A stretch of 64,000 nt of DNA from Pseudomonas sp. UBA4617 (GCF_002386445.1 NZ_DGIR01000054.1:1-64000), one strand, 5' to 3'; positions 8,438 to 17,739 are shown, numbered from the stretch's first letter. A program made the numbers and translations. The notes: a model not told the origin generated them from the letters alone.

Positions 8438-9076
8438 TTACCAGCGCCCGTCCCAGGCGACGAAGTTCTGCAGCAGCTGCAGGCCATGGGTATGGCTCTT
8501 CTCCGGGTGGAACTGCACGGCGAAGCGCGAGCCATCGGCCAGCGCCGCAGCAAAGTCGACGCCGTAATGGCCGCGCCCGACCACCTGCGCCGGCTTGCCG
8601 GCATCGATGTAGTAACTGTGCACGAAATAGAAGCGCGCACGGTCGGGGATGTCATGCCACAACGGGTGGTGGTTGGTCTGGCCGACCTCGTTCCAGCCCA
8701 TGTGCGGCACCTTGAGGTGCTCGCCGTCTTCCTTGAGGTCCTTGCCGAAGAAGCGCACCTGGCCGGGGAACAGGCCAATGCAGTCGACACCGTCGTTTTC
8801 TTCACTGTGCTCCAGCAGTGCCTGCATGCCTACGCAGATACCCAGGAACGGGCGGTCCTGGCTGACTTCACGCACCAGGCTGTCGAAGCCCAGGCGGCGG
8901 ATTTCAGCCATGCAGTCGCGAATCGCGCCCACACCGGGGAACACCACGCGATCGGCCTCGCGGATGACTGCGGCATCGCTGGTGACCAGTACCTTGCCGG
9001 CCCCTACGTGCTCGAGCGCCTTGGCCACCGAGTGCAGGTTGCCCATGCCATAGTCGATTACGGCTACCGTCTGCAT
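8438..9076 (-). CDS. hisH: Imidazole glycerol phosphate synthase, glutamine amidotransferase subunit HisH
   Basis: 212 residues. Class I glutamine amidotransferase that feeds ammonia to HisF. The nucleophile elbow is LGICVGMQAL (Cys about residue 82), and the His-Glu pair is in VQFHPEKSHTHG near residue 190. The N-terminus MQTVAVIDYGMGNLHSV is canonical. The start is immediately adjacent to the hisB stop (9077) and the stop is immediately adjacent to the DUF2164 ATG, so the genes are tightly coupled. Confidence 0.97.
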   Translation of the reverse strand: MQTVAVIDYGMGNLHSVAKALEHVGAGKVLVTSDAAVIREADRVVFPGVGAIRDCMAEIRRLGFDSLVREVSQDRPFLGICVGMQALLEHSEENDGVDCIGLFPGQVRFFGKDLKEDGEHLKVPHMGWNEVGQTNHHPLWHDIPDRARFYFVHSYYIDAGKPAQVVGRGHYGVDFAAALADGSRFAVQFHPEKSHTHGLQLLQNFVAWDGRW

Positions 9077-9670
9077 TTACAGGCACCCTTTGGTGGAAGG
9101 CATCTGCCCGGCCATGCGCTCGTCGAGGGTGATGGCCATGCGCAGGGCGCGGCCGAAGGCCTTGAACACGGTTTCGATCTGGTGGTGGGTATTGTGGCCA
9201 CGCAGGTTGTCGATATGCAGGGTCACCAGGGCGTGGTTGACGAAGCCCTGGAAGAATTCCTGGAACAGGTCGACGTCGAAGCCACCGACGGTAGCGCGGG
9301 TGTAAGGCACATGCATCTGCAGGCCCGGGCGACCGGAAAAATCGATGACCACGCGCGACAGCGCTTCGTCCAGCGGTACGTAGGCATGGCCGTAGCGGAA
9401 GATGCCCTTCTTGTCACCGATGGCCTGGGCAAATGCCATGCCCAGGGTGATACCGACGTCCTCGACGGTATGGTGATCGTCGATATGCAGGTCACCCTTG
9501 CACTCGATATCCAGATCAATCAGCCCGTGGCGGGCGATCTGGTCCAGCATGTGTTCAAGGAAAGGCACACCGATATCGAACCGGGCCTTGCCACTGCCAT
9601 CGAGGTTGATCGAGCACTTGACCTGGGTTTCCAGGGTGTTGCGCTCGACGGACGCCTTACGTTCAACCAT
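9077..9670 (-). CDS. hisB: Imidazoleglycerol-phosphate dehydratase HisB
   Basis: 197 residues. Dehydrates imidazole glycerol phosphate to imidazole acetol phosphate. Metal-binding motifs typical of the family are visible: LEHMLDQIARHG, DDHHTVEDVG and HNTHHQIE. The open frame runs further 5', but ATG 9670 (MVERKASVERNTLET) gives the family length and has GGAG about 7 bases upstream. It is the first gene of the hisB-hisH-DUF2164-hisA-hisF run; unlike the enterobacterial protein it lacks a phosphatase domain. Confidence 0.95.
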   Translation of the reverse strand: MVERKASVERNTLETQVKCSINLDGSGKARFDIGVPFLEHMLDQIARHGLIDLDIECKGDLHIDDHHTVEDVGITLGMAFAQAIGDKKGIFRYGHAYVPLDEALSRVVIDFSGRPGLQMHVPYTRATVGGFDVDLFQEFFQGFVNHALVTLHIDNLRGHNTHHQIETVFKAFGRALRMAITLDERMAGQMPSTKGCL

Positions 9671-9810
9671 CACCAGCTCCGCAAAATCATTGGGCGAAAA
9701 GGGCTTCATTATAGGCCCAGAACGCGCCCGCTTGAAACGCGGATGACATATGGCAAGGCAAGGAACTCTGGGGATGGACGGGCCTACAGGTCTATACAAC
9801 CTGGTACATG

Positions 9811-9909
9811 GGGCTGCTTTGCAGCCCATCGCGGCGCGAGGCCGCTCCTACACAGGATCGCGCACTCCCGACGCTCACGCGATCCCTTAGGAGCGGCCTT
9901 GCGCCGCGA
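9811..9909. repeat. REP/BIME cluster upstream of hisB
   Basis: A 22-base arm (9829-9850) is repeated inverted at 9888-9909 with one mismatch. A second short hairpin, gggctgctttgcagccc, sits at 9811-9827. The cluster occupies most of the 270-base gap between the hisB start and the end of the MFS gene, so the hisB promoter must lie in the roughly 140 bases between it and hisB. Confidence 0.85.
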
Positions 9910-9940
9910 AAGGGGCGCAAGGCGCCCCCAGGCTGGCACA

Positions 9941-11602
9941 TCAATGGAACAGCACAGCCGTCTTCTGCAGGGTCACCCAAACACCCCAAGCCAGCGGCAC
10001 GACCACCACCGCCCAGGCCAGCAGCACCAGCGGCAGGCTGCCCGGCGCTGCTTTCCACTCCAGCGACTGGACACCATCGGCGCCCTTGTCGTGGCTCAGC
10101 GCACGCTCGGCAGCCAGCTCGGCATCGCTCATGAAGTACTTGTCGGCCACCGGGCGCACCAGCGTGTTGCAGACAAAGCCCAGCACCAGCAGGCCGGCCA
10201 GGATGTACAGCGTCATGTCATAGGCTGCGGCACGTTCAACCCCGGCGGCCAGTTGGTATTCGCGCAGGTAGGTGATCAGCACCGGCCCCAGCACACCCGC
10301 CGCCGCCCAGGCGGTCAGCAGGCGACCGTGAATGGCGCCGACCATCTGCGTGCCGAACAGGTCGGCCAGGTACGCCGGTACGGTGGAGAAGCCACCACCA
10401 TACATCGACAGGATGATGCAGAACGCCGCCACGAACAGGGCCACGTTACCCAGGTGCCCCATGTTCGGCACCAGGCTGTACAGGCCAACCCCGAGCGCGA
10501 AGAACGCGAAGTAGGTGTTCTTGCGGCCAATGTAGTCGGAGAACGAAGCCCAGAAGAACCGCCCACCGATATTGAACAGGCTCAGCAAGCCGGTGAAGCC
10601 GGCGGCGATCGCGGCAATTTGCGCCAGCTGGGCGCTGTTTAGTTCGCTGAAGCTCAACCCGTTGCCCAGCAGTTTCCCGGCGAACACTTCCTGCAGCAAC
10701 GGCGAGGCCATGCCGAGAATGCCGATACCCGCCGAAACATTCAGGCACAGCACCAGCCAGATCAACGCGAATTGTGGAGTTTTCCACGCCACGCTGACAT
10801 GCACGTGGCGGTCGGTGACCATGGTGTTGCCGGCTTTCTTCAGCGGCGCAGTGAAGCCTTCGGGCTTCCAGCCGGTCGGTGGCACGCGATACGCCAAGGC
10901 GCCGGCAGTCATGAACACGAAGTAGATAGCGGCCATGGCCACGAAGCTCTGCCACACCCCCACTTCCTGAGCGTTGCCGAAGTGCCCCATCAGCGCAGTG
11001 GCCAGCGGTGCACCGACCATGGCGCCGCCGCCAAAGCCCATGATCGCCATGCCGGTGGCCATGCCGCGTTTGTCCGGGAACCACTTGATCAGGGTCGAGA
11101 CCGGCGAAATGTAACCCAGCCCAAGGCCGATACCGCCGATTACACCGGAGCCCAGCCACATCAGCCACAGCTGGTGGGTTTTTACGCCCACGGCCGAGAT
11201 CAGCATGCCGCCACACCAGCACAGCGCCGAGACCAGGCCAGCCTTGCGTGGGCCGGCGTGCTCCAGCCAGCCGCCCAGCACCGCGGCCGAGCAACCGAGG
11301 AAGACGAAGAACAAGGTGTAGATCCAGCTCAGCATCGAGATCGGCCAGTCGCATTCGGCGCTGAACATGCGGGCCATGAAGCCCATGTCCGCCGCGCAGG
11401 CGACCGGGGCGGTGATGCCGAGGGCTTGCGACAGAGGTAGCCAGAACACCGAGAAGCCATAAGCCATGCCGATGCACAGGTGAATGGCCAGGGCGGCCGG
11501 CGGAACCAGCCAACGGTTGAAGCCCGGGCGGGCGATAATGCGCTCCTTCGACAGGAAGCCTGGCGCACTGACCAGGGCCCCCGCCGCGACGGTACTGCTC
11601 AT
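9941..11602 (-). CDS. MFS transporter, OFA (oxalate/formate antiporter-like) family
   Basis: 553 residues with about twelve to fourteen hydrophobic segments, for example PAALAIHLCIGMAYGFSVFW, GGIGLGLGYISPVSTLIKWF and the last one PLVLLAWAVVVVPLAWGVWV. The MFS loop motif is recognisable as FPDKRGMATGMAIMGFGGG around residue 175. The OFA family exchanges or imports small carboxylates; the substrate here is unknown. The soluble insertion near residues 465-510 and the extra C-terminal hydrophobic helix make it longer than a classical 12-helix carrier. Monocistronic, between a REP cluster and the divergent asmA-mutY-yggX run. Confidence 0.85.
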   Translation of the reverse strand: MSSTVAAGALVSAPGFLSKERIIARPGFNRWLVPPAALAIHLCIGMAYGFSVFWLPLSQALGITAPVACAADMGFMARMFSAECDWPISMLSWIYTLFFVFLGCSAAVLGGWLEHAGPRKAGLVSALCWCGGMLISAVGVKTHQLWLMWLGSGVIGGIGLGLGYISPVSTLIKWFPDKRGMATGMAIMGFGGGAMVGAPLATALMGHFGNAQEVGVWQSFVAMAAIYFVFMTAGALAYRVPPTGWKPEGFTAPLKKAGNTMVTDRHVHVSVAWKTPQFALIWLVLCLNVSAGIGILGMASPLLQEVFAGKLLGNGLSFSELNSAQLAQIAAIAAGFTGLLSLFNIGGRFFWASFSDYIGRKNTYFAFFALGVGLYSLVPNMGHLGNVALFVAAFCIILSMYGGGFSTVPAYLADLFGTQMVGAIHGRLLTAWAAAGVLGPVLITYLREYQLAAGVERAAAYDMTLYILAGLLVLGFVCNTLVRPVADKYFMSDAELAAERALSHDKGADGVQSLEWKAAPGSLPLVLLAWAVVVVPLAWGVWVTLQKTAVLFH

Positions 11603-11887
11603 GGGATCGAATCCTTCTTATATGGGGAGAGTGCAGCAAAGCGGCGCAAGGGTAGCAGCATCAAGTAGCGTGAAGGCAATCTGATATTGCAATTTTTTGC
11701 TCGGCTGAAACGGTCATGCTTGGTAACGGCCACACTTTCGGAACTGACGACGCCCAGGCTGTCGAAAGCCGTATCCTGTGCTTTACACGTAGGAAATGCC
11801 CTGTATCTCTTGTCGAATACGCAGGGACAACCACTGCAGCGCTATACTCTGGCGCTTGAATTTCAAACGGACTACAAGGACTCGCCC

Positions 11888-14125
11888 ATGAAAGCGTTCG
11901 GCAAAATCCTGGGACTTGGGCTTCTCGGGTTGCTGCTGATCATCGTGGCGCTGGGCTTCGCCCTGACCCACCTCTTCGATCCCAACGACTACAAAGACGA
12001 GATTCGCCAGCTGGCTCGCGACAAGGCACACGTCGAGCTCACCCTCAACGGTGATATCGGCTGGAGCCTGTTCCCGTGGCTGGGGCTGGAGCTGCACGAA
12101 GCAAGCATCGCCACCTTGAACAAACCCAAGGAGCCGTTCGCCGACCTGCAGATGCTGGGCCTGTCGGTGCGTGTGCTGCCGCTGCTGCGCCGCGAAGTGC
12201 AGATGAGCGACGTACGCGTCGAGGGTCTGAACCTGAACCTGGCGCGTGACGAACAGGGCCATGGCAACTGGGAAGACATCGGCAAGCCGTTGCCCGCACA
12301 GGACGCCGGCGCGCAAGCCGATGCCCCGGCCCAGGCACCCGCCGAACAGCAACCGGCACCGGCTACCAGCGACGGCCGTGCGGTCAAGCTGGACATCGAC
12401 AGCCTGACCGTGAACAACGCCCGCGTGCAGTACACCGATGCCAAGACCGGCCACAGCTATAGCGCCGAGAGCATCCAGCTGAGCACCGGCCCGGTCCACG
12501 AAGGCGCGAACATTCCGCTCAAGGCCAGCGCCTTCCTCAGCGCCAGCCAGCCGAACATCAAGGCCCGCACCGAACTGGCCGGCGAGCTGCGCTTCGACCG
12601 CAAGCTCAAGCGCTACAACTTCGAAGACATGCGCCTGTCGGGCGAAACCTCGGGTGAGCCAACCGGCGGCAAGACTGTAACCTTCGCCGCGCAGGGCCAG
12701 TTGCTGGTCGACCTGGGCGCCAATGTCGCTTCGTGGAGCGGCCTGAAAGTCTCGGCCAACCAGCTGCGTGCCCTGGGTGAGCTGAACCTGCGCGACCTGG
12801 ACAAGACACCCCAGCTGAGCGGCGGCCTGTCTATCGCCCAGTTCGACCTGCGTATGTTCCTCGACAGCATTGGTCGCCCGCTGCCGGCCAGCAACGATCC
12901 GGCAGCCTTCTCCAGGCTGGAAATGGTCACCCGCCTGCAAGGCACGCCGCACAGCCTGGCCCTGGAAGACCTGGCCGTGAAGCTGGACGACAGCACCTTC
13001 ACTGGCCGCGTGGCCATTGAAGACTTCGCCAGGCAGGCCCTGCGCCTGCAGCTCAAAGGCGATACCTTCGACGCCGACCGCTACCTGCCGGCCAAGAGCG
13101 AACAGGCCAAGGGCGCTACTGCCGCACGCCAGGCCGAGGTCAAGCAGCAGGAAGCCAGCGCGGTCGCCGGTGCAGGTACCACGCCGCTGCCCAACGCCCC
13201 GACCCAGGTTGCCTGGAGCGACGACAAGCTGCTGCCGGTGGACCGCCTGCGCGCCCTCGACTTGCAGGCTGACCTGGCCTTTGGCTCGCTGACCCTGGAC
13301 AAACTGCCGATCGAAGACGCCCAGCTCAAGGCCGTCGGCCAGGGCGGCCTGCTGACCCTGCAAACCCTGCGCGGTGGCCTGTACAACGGCACGTTCGAGG
13401 CCAAGGGTACCGTCGATGTTCGCCCTGCCGTGCCGCAACTGGGCGTGAACACCAACATCCAGCGGGTGCCGGTAGAGCACTTCATCAAGACCGAGGGCAA
13501 GGAACAGCAGCCGCCGGTCAAAGGCCTGCTGACCCTGACCAGCGACCTGACCGCCACCGGCAACAGCCAGAAGGCCCTGGTCGATACCCTCAACGGCAAC
13601 GCCAATTTCGTCATCAACGACGGCGTGCTGGTCAATGCCAACCTGGAACAGCAACTGTGCCAGGCCATTGCCACGCTCAACCGCAAATCGCTGAGCGGCG
13701 AACCTCGTGGCAAGGACACCCCCTTCCAGGAACTGCGCGGTAGCCTGGTGGTACGCAATGGGGTCGCCAGCAACCCGGACCTCAAGGCGCGCATCCCGGG
13801 CCTCACCGTCAACGGCCAGGGTGACCTCGACCTGCGCGTGCTGGGCATGGACTACAAGGTCGGCGTGGTTGTTGAAGGCGACCAGCGTGCCATGCCTGAC
13901 CCGGCCTGCCAGGTCAACGAACGCTATGTTGGCGTTGAAGTGCCACTGCGTTGCCGTGGCCCGCTGGAGCTGGGCGCCAAGGCCTGCCGCCTGGACCAGG
14001 ATGGCATGGGCAAGGTCGCTGCCAAGCTGGCCGGCAACCGCCTGCAGGAAAAGATCGACGAAAAACTCGGAGACAAAGTGAGCCCGGAAGTGAAAGACGC
14101 GCTCAAGGGGCTGTTCAAGCGATGA
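11888..14125 (+). CDS. AsmA-family envelope protein
   Basis: 745 residues. One N-terminal membrane anchor (residues about 4-28, ILGLGLLGLLLIIVALGFAL) followed by a long periplasmic part with the AsmA domain (FDPNDYKDEIRQLARDK near the start, C-terminal repeat region with LKGLLTLTSDL-like strands). AsmA proteins are implicated in outer-membrane lipid homeostasis; molecular roles are still being defined. ATG 11888 is chosen because the signal anchor starts there. The stop overlaps the mutY start by 4 bases. An Ala/Gln/Pro-rich linker lies around residues 138-160. The longer upstream frame has no family features. Confidence 0.9.
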   Translation: MKAFGKILGLGLLGLLLIIVALGFALTHLFDPNDYKDEIRQLARDKAHVELTLNGDIGWSLFPWLGLELHEASIATLNKPKEPFADLQMLGLSVRVLPLLRREVQMSDVRVEGLNLNLARDEQGHGNWEDIGKPLPAQDAGAQADAPAQAPAEQQPAPATSDGRAVKLDIDSLTVNNARVQYTDAKTGHSYSAESIQLSTGPVHEGANIPLKASAFLSASQPNIKARTELAGELRFDRKLKRYNFEDMRLSGETSGEPTGGKTVTFAAQGQLLVDLGANVASWSGLKVSANQLRALGELNLRDLDKTPQLSGGLSIAQFDLRMFLDSIGRPLPASNDPAAFSRLEMVTRLQGTPHSLALEDLAVKLDDSTFTGRVAIEDFARQALRLQLKGDTFDADRYLPAKSEQAKGATAARQAEVKQQEASAVAGAGTTPLPNAPTQVAWSDDKLLPVDRLRALDLQADLAFGSLTLDKLPIEDAQLKAVGQGGLLTLQTLRGGLYNGTFEAKGTVDVRPAVPQLGVNTNIQRVPVEHFIKTEGKEQQPPVKGLLTLTSDLTATGNSQKALVDTLNGNANFVINDGVLVNANLEQQLCQAIATLNRKSLSGEPRGKDTPFQELRGSLVVRNGVASNPDLKARIPGLTVNGQGDLDLRVLGMDYKVGVVVEGDQRAMPDPACQVNERYVGVEVPLRCRGPLELGAKACRLDQDGMGKVAAKLAGNRLQEKIDEKLGDKVSPEVKDALKGLFKR

Positions 14126-15189
14126 CCCCAGAGCAGTTCTCCAGCGCTGTGCTGGATTGGTATGACGAACACGGCCGGCACGACCTGCCCTGGCAGCAGG
14201 GCATCACCCCGTACCGGGTGTGGGTGTCGGAGATCATGCTGCAGCAGACCCAGGTCAGCACCGTGCTCAACTACTTCGACCGCTTCATGCAGGCCCTGCC
14301 GACCGTGCAGGCCCTGGCCGAGGCGCCGGAGGACGAGGTGCTGCACCTGTGGACCGGCCTGGGCTACTACACCCGCGCGCGCAACCTGCAGAAGGCTGCG
14401 AAGATCGTGGTCGCGCAGCATGGTGGCGAATTCCCGCGCAGTGTCGAGCAGCTCACCGAGCTGCCCGGCATCGGTCGCTCTACCGCGGGCGCCATCGCCA
14501 GCATCAGCATGGGTATCCGCGCACCGATCCTCGACGGCAACGTGAAACGCGTGCTGGCCCGCTACACTGCCCAGGCCGGCTACCCTGGCGAGCCCAAGGT
14601 GGCCAACCAGCTGTGGGCCACGGCCGAGCGCTTTACCCCGCAGCAGCGCGCCAACCACTACACCCAGGCGATGATGGACATGGGCGCCACGCTGTGCACC
14701 CGCAGCAAGCCCAGTTGCCTGATCTGCCCACTGCGGCGGGGCTGCGAAGCGCACCTGCACGGCGAACAAACCCGCTACCCGGAACCCAAGCCGCGCAAGG
14801 CGCTGCCACAACGGCGCACGCTGATGCCGCTGCTGGCCAACCACGATGGCGCCATCCTGCTTTACCGCCGCCCGTCCAGCGGGCTGTGGGGTGGCTTGTG
14901 GAGCCTGCCGGAACTGGACGACATCGGCCAGCTCGACGACCTCGCCTACCAGCACGGCCTGCGCCTGGCCGAAAGCCGCGCCATGGACGGCCTGACCCAT
15001 ACCTTCAGCCACTTCCAGCTGGCGATCGAGCCCTGGCTGGTGCGCGTCGACCCGGTCGGCCAGCACGTGGCCGAGGCCGACTGGCTCTGGTATAACCTCG
15101 CCACCCCGCCGCGCCTGGGCCTTGCCGCCCCGGTGAAAAAATTGCTCAAACGCGCGGCCGACGAACTGATTGCAGGAGACGCCCGATGA
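14122..15189 (+). CDS. mutY: A/G-specific adenine DNA glycosylase MutY
   Basis: 355 residues. Removes adenine mispaired with 8-oxoguanine. Helix-hairpin-helix with catalytic Asp in LTELPGIGRSTAGAIASISM and LDGNVKRVLARY. The [4Fe-4S] loop has the C-x6-C-x2-C-x5-C pattern in CTRSKPSCLICPLRRGC around residue 195. The C-terminal NUDIX-like 8-oxoG recognition domain starts near residue 230. ATG 14122 overlaps the asmA stop and its own stop overlaps yggX (ATGA at 15186), so all three are coupled. Confidence 0.97.
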   Translation: MTPEQFSSAVLDWYDEHGRHDLPWQQGITPYRVWVSEIMLQQTQVSTVLNYFDRFMQALPTVQALAEAPEDEVLHLWTGLGYYTRARNLQKAAKIVVAQHGGEFPRSVEQLTELPGIGRSTAGAIASISMGIRAPILDGNVKRVLARYTAQAGYPGEPKVANQLWATAERFTPQQRANHYTQAMMDMGATLCTRSKPSCLICPLRRGCEAHLHGEQTRYPEPKPRKALPQRRTLMPLLANHDGAILLYRRPSSGLWGGLWSLPELDDIGQLDDLAYQHGLRLAESRAMDGLTHTFSHFQLAIEPWLVRVDPVGQHVAEADWLWYNLATPPRLGLAAPVKKLLKRAADELIAGDAR

Positions 15190-15458
15190 CCCGCACCGTG
15201 ATGTGCCGCAAGTACAAAGAAGAACTGCCAGGCCTGGACCGCCCGCCCTACCCCGGCGCCAAGGGCCAGGACATCTTCGAACACATCTCGCAGAAGGCAT
15301 GGGCCGACTGGCAGAAACACCAGACCATGCTGATCAACGAAAAGCGCCTGAACATGATGAACGCCGAGGACCGCAAATTCCTCCAGGGCGAGATGGACAA
15401 GTTTTTCGCCGGCGAAGAGTACGCCCAGGCGGAAGGCTACGTACCACCCTCGGAATGA
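15186..15458 (+). CDS. yggX: Probable Fe(2+)-trafficking / oxidative damage protection protein YggX
   Basis: 90 residues, the standard size. The N-terminus TRTVMCRKYKEELPGLDRPP holds the conserved Cys, and the family-typical WADWQKHQTMLINEKRLN and FFAGEEYAQAEGYVPP follow. YggX protects iron-sulfur proteins from oxidative damage and is thought to handle Fe(II). It is coupled to mutY by a 4-base overlap, the usual mutY-yggX arrangement, which joins an Fe-S DNA glycosylase with an Fe-S protecting protein. Confidence 0.96.
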   Translation: MTRTVMCRKYKEELPGLDRPPYPGAKGQDIFEHISQKAWADWQKHQTMLINEKRLNMMNAEDRKFLQGEMDKFFAGEEYAQAEGYVPPSE

Positions 15459-15509
15459 CCCCACGGAACGTAAGCGACGGAATTAATTTAAAATTTTTTC
15501 AAAAAGTCG

Positions 15510-15538
15510 TTGACGAGCGGTCTGAAAGTCTATTTAAT
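15510..15538 (+). promoter_or_regulatory. Promoter of tRNA-Phe
   Basis: A -35 element TTGACG at 15510-15515 and an AT-rich -10 around 15531-15538 (tatttaat; TTTAAT gives a 17-base spacer) stand just upstream of the mature tRNA start at 15549. An A/T-rich tract at 15481-15505 resembles an UP element. Confidence 0.6.
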
Positions 15539-15548
15539 TCACCTCGTC

Positions 15549-15624
15549 GCCCAGATAGCTCAGTCGGTAGAGCAGAGGATTGAAAATCCTCGTGTCGGCG
15601 GTTCGACTCCGTCTCTGGGCACCA
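15549..15624 (+). tRNA. tRNA-Phe (anticodon GAA)
   Basis: 76 nt with a complete cloverleaf. Acceptor arm gcccaga pairs with tctgggc. The D arm is agctcagtcggtagagc. The anticodon stem gagga/tcctc encloses loop ttgaaaa with anticodon GAA at positions 34-36. The T arm is gcggttcgactccgt. The terminal CCA is encoded. A terminator follows after about 40 bases. Confidence 0.98.
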
Positions 15625-15660
15625 CCTTCAGCTTCTGGTGGTTGCAAAGTTACCCGAAGC

Positions 15661-15699
15661 GACAACAAGAAACCCGCCTGGTGCGGGTTTTTTGTTGTC
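15661..15699 (+). terminator. Rho-independent terminator after tRNA-Phe
   Basis: Stem aaacccgc (15670-15677) pairs with gcgggttt (15683-15690) around a 5-base loop, followed by a T run. Outer bases gacaacaa and ttgttgtc extend the helix. Confidence 0.85.
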
Positions 15700-15791
15700 T
15701 GTGTTTTTGCATTGATCCGCATCAAACAGCCACTTTTCGCCCACCTTCATAATCGATGATGGACTTTCGAATCGATTCTGCAAGGACCTCC

Positions 15792-16772
15792 ATGAGCGAA
15801 GAATCCCCCCTCCTGCTCCCCGCCCCCAGCGAACCCGTTGCCGCACCAGCCCGCACCCGCCGCCCACGCCAGCGCAAGCCAGAGCCGAGCATCACCCGCG
15901 TCAGCCAGCAACCCGCAGCCCTGGAAGTGGCCACAGCACCCAAAGGCAGCAACGAAGACAGCACTTCAGCCCGCCTGCCAGAAAGCTACCCCTACCGCAC
16001 CCGGCTGCGCCGCCAGGAGTATGAAAAGGCCAAGCACGCGCTGCAGATAGAATTGCTGAAGGTGCAAAGCTGGGTGAAGGAAACCGGCCAGCGCGTGGTG
16101 ATCCTGTTCGAGGGGCGCGATGCGGCGGGCAAAGGCGGGACCATCAAGCGTTTCATGGAGCACCTCAACCCACGCGGTGCGCGCATCGTGGCCCTGGAGA
16201 AGCCTTCAGAGCAGGAAAAAGGCCAGTGGTACTTCCAGCGCTACATCCAGCACTTGCCCACGGCGGGTGAAATGGTGTTCTTCGACCGCTCCTGGTACAA
16301 CCGCGCCGGGGTCGAGAAGGTGATGGATTTCTGCACGCCACTGCAGTACCTGGAGTTCATGCGCCAGGCGCCGGAGCTGGAGCGCATGCTGTGCAACAGC
16401 GGCATCCTGCTGTTCAAGTACTGGTTCTCGGTGAACCGCGAAGAGCAGCTGCGCCGCTTCATTTCGCGCCGGGACGACCCGCTCAAGCACTGGAAGCTGT
16501 CACCCATCGACATCAAGTCGCTGGACAAGTGGGAGGACTATACCGCCGCCAAGGAGGCGATGTTCTTCCATACCGATACGGCCGATGCACCATGGACGGT
16601 GATCAAGTCCGATGACAAGAAGCGGGCGCGGATCAACTGTATCCGGCACTTCCTGCATTCGCTGGACTATCCAGGCAAAGACCCTCAGGTGGCATACGCA
16701 CCGGACCCTCTGCTGGTAGGCCGAGCGTCACGCGGCTTCGAAGAAGATGAGACGCCACAGTCGGCAGCCTGA
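15792..16772 (+). CDS. ppk2: Polyphosphate kinase 2 family protein
   Basis: 326 residues. PPK2 enzymes transfer phosphate between polyphosphate and nucleotides. Walker A is GRDAAGKGG (about residue 108), Walker B is VFFDRSWYNRAG (about 160), and the lid region is around FISRRDDPLKHWKLSP. A Pro/Arg/Ser-rich, probably disordered N-terminal extension of about 70 residues precedes the kinase core. ATG 15792 has AAGGA six bases upstream; in-frame upstream ATGs lack a ribosome-binding site. It stands alone after tRNA-Phe. The class (ADP- versus AMP/GDP-phosphorylating) is not decided here. Confidence 0.9.
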   Translation: MSEESPLLLPAPSEPVAAPARTRRPRQRKPEPSITRVSQQPAALEVATAPKGSNEDSTSARLPESYPYRTRLRRQEYEKAKHALQIELLKVQSWVKETGQRVVILFEGRDAAGKGGTIKRFMEHLNPRGARIVALEKPSEQEKGQWYFQRYIQHLPTAGEMVFFDRSWYNRAGVEKVMDFCTPLQYLEFMRQAPELERMLCNSGILLFKYWFSVNREEQLRRFISRRDDPLKHWKLSPIDIKSLDKWEDYTAAKEAMFFHTDTADAPWTVIKSDDKKRARINCIRHFLHSLDYPGKDPQVAYAPDPLLVGRASRGFEEDETPQSAA

Positions 16773-16830
16773 AGCCTGGCCACGCGATCGACAGACACCC
16801 GCAGCCTGAAGACAGACTGCGGGTCGAAGC

Positions 16831-17061
16831 TTATGCGCCCGACATGGAACGAACATTCTCGAACGTGTCTTCGGTCATGTGCCCCATGTAAGAGATGCTG
16901 TGTAGCTGAACCTCGCTGCCGTGTTCCTTGCTCTTTTCGATAATTGCCACGATGTCAGCCTTGGTAATTATCTGCTCGTTGCAACTGACGAAACCGGTTG
17001 GATAGTAAACGCTACCATCGTCCATGTAGCCGTACAGGGTGACAAGATAAAAGTGCTTCAT
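16831..17061 (-). CDS. Small uncharacterised protein (76 aa)
   Basis: 76 residues starting MKHFYLVTLYGYMDDGSVYY and ending in TFENVRSMSGA; no signal peptide, membrane segment or recognised motif. The start at 17061 has an unusually strong ribosome-binding site (ggaggagagg, ending 4 bases before the ATG). Codon use is plainer and less GC-rich than in flanking genes. It runs antisense to its neighbours, between ppk2 and the 147-aa gene. Aromatic-rich and small, it could be an acquired or phage-derived gene, but no function is proposed. The long upstream frame extension is not supported. Confidence 0.7.
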   Translation of the reverse strand: MKHFYLVTLYGYMDDGSVYYPTGFVSCNEQIITKADIVAIIEKSKEHGSEVQLHSISYMGHMTEDTFENVRSMSGA

Positions 17062-17295
17062 GATCCTCTCCTCCAGCGCAAACCTGTGCATTGTGCGGAT
17101 GCCGTATTGGCCTAGCGACACGCTGCCAGCCAACAGGCGCGGCAGCGGGAGAGAACTTACGGAGGGTTCACGCCCGGCATAATCTGGATGCTTATCCCGG
17201 ACACACCTCACCGAGCTACGTTGCGCCGGAGTGCGGCTTGGGTTTATCGGGCAATTGCGCTTCAATATGCGCAATTTCAGATAACAGGATTCCCC

Positions 17296-17739
17296 ATGGC
17301 CACCCCTACCAAGCAACAGAAACGTGCCAAACGCGCTGCCAGCAAGGCCAAACAGAACCGCATGGTGCGCAGTGGCCAGGCGGTAAAGGCCAGCGCCGGT
17401 GACAGCGCCAGCGTCGAGCAGGTGTACAACAAGGCCATGGAGTCGGGCAGCTACGACGCGCTGTTCAAGAAGATGAAGGAAGCCCAGGAGGGCGGCCTGG
17501 TACCGATGATCTCGGTGTTCCTGGTAGACCCACTGCTGGGCCTGGTGCTCAAGGGGCACAAGGAAGAACACGCCACCGACTATATCGTGCTGGTGTTCAA
17601 CGCCTACCGTAAGTGGCTGGACGGGGCCGATGAAGAAGCCACCATGGCCTGGCTGGAAAGCGACGAATTCCAGGCAGCCTATGTGGCAGCCTCGGAGCTG
17701 GTTGCCAAGCAGCAACAGCAGCAGAAGCAGTTTGGCTGA
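17296..17739 (+). CDS. Conserved hypothetical protein with basic N-terminus
   Basis: 147 residues. The N-terminal 30 residues are strongly basic (TPTKQQKRAKRAASKAKQNR) and the C-terminus ends in a glutamine run (KQQQQQKQFG). The middle is a predicted alpha-helical region (VEQVYNKAMESGSYDALFKK onward). There is no signal peptide or clear membrane helix and I recognise no named family. ATG 17296 is preceded by acaggat; the open frame runs upstream without plausible sequence. It ends before a strong bidirectional terminator shared with the converging permease gene. Confidence 0.75.
   Translation: MATPTKQQKRAKRAASKAKQNRMVRSGQAVKASAGDSASVEQVYNKAMESGSYDALFKKMKEAQEGGLVPMISVFLVDPLLGLVLKGHKEEHATDYIVLVFNAYRKWLDGADEEATMAWLESDEFQAAYVAASELVAKQQQQQKQFG

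Noticed and set aside
7322..10642. A 1,106-codon open frame on the plus strand across the his operon
   Set aside because: It is antisense to hisF, hisA, hisH and hisB, whose motifs are unmistakable. Long antisense frames are common in high-GC Pseudomonas codon usage, and the translation lacks domain-like sequence.
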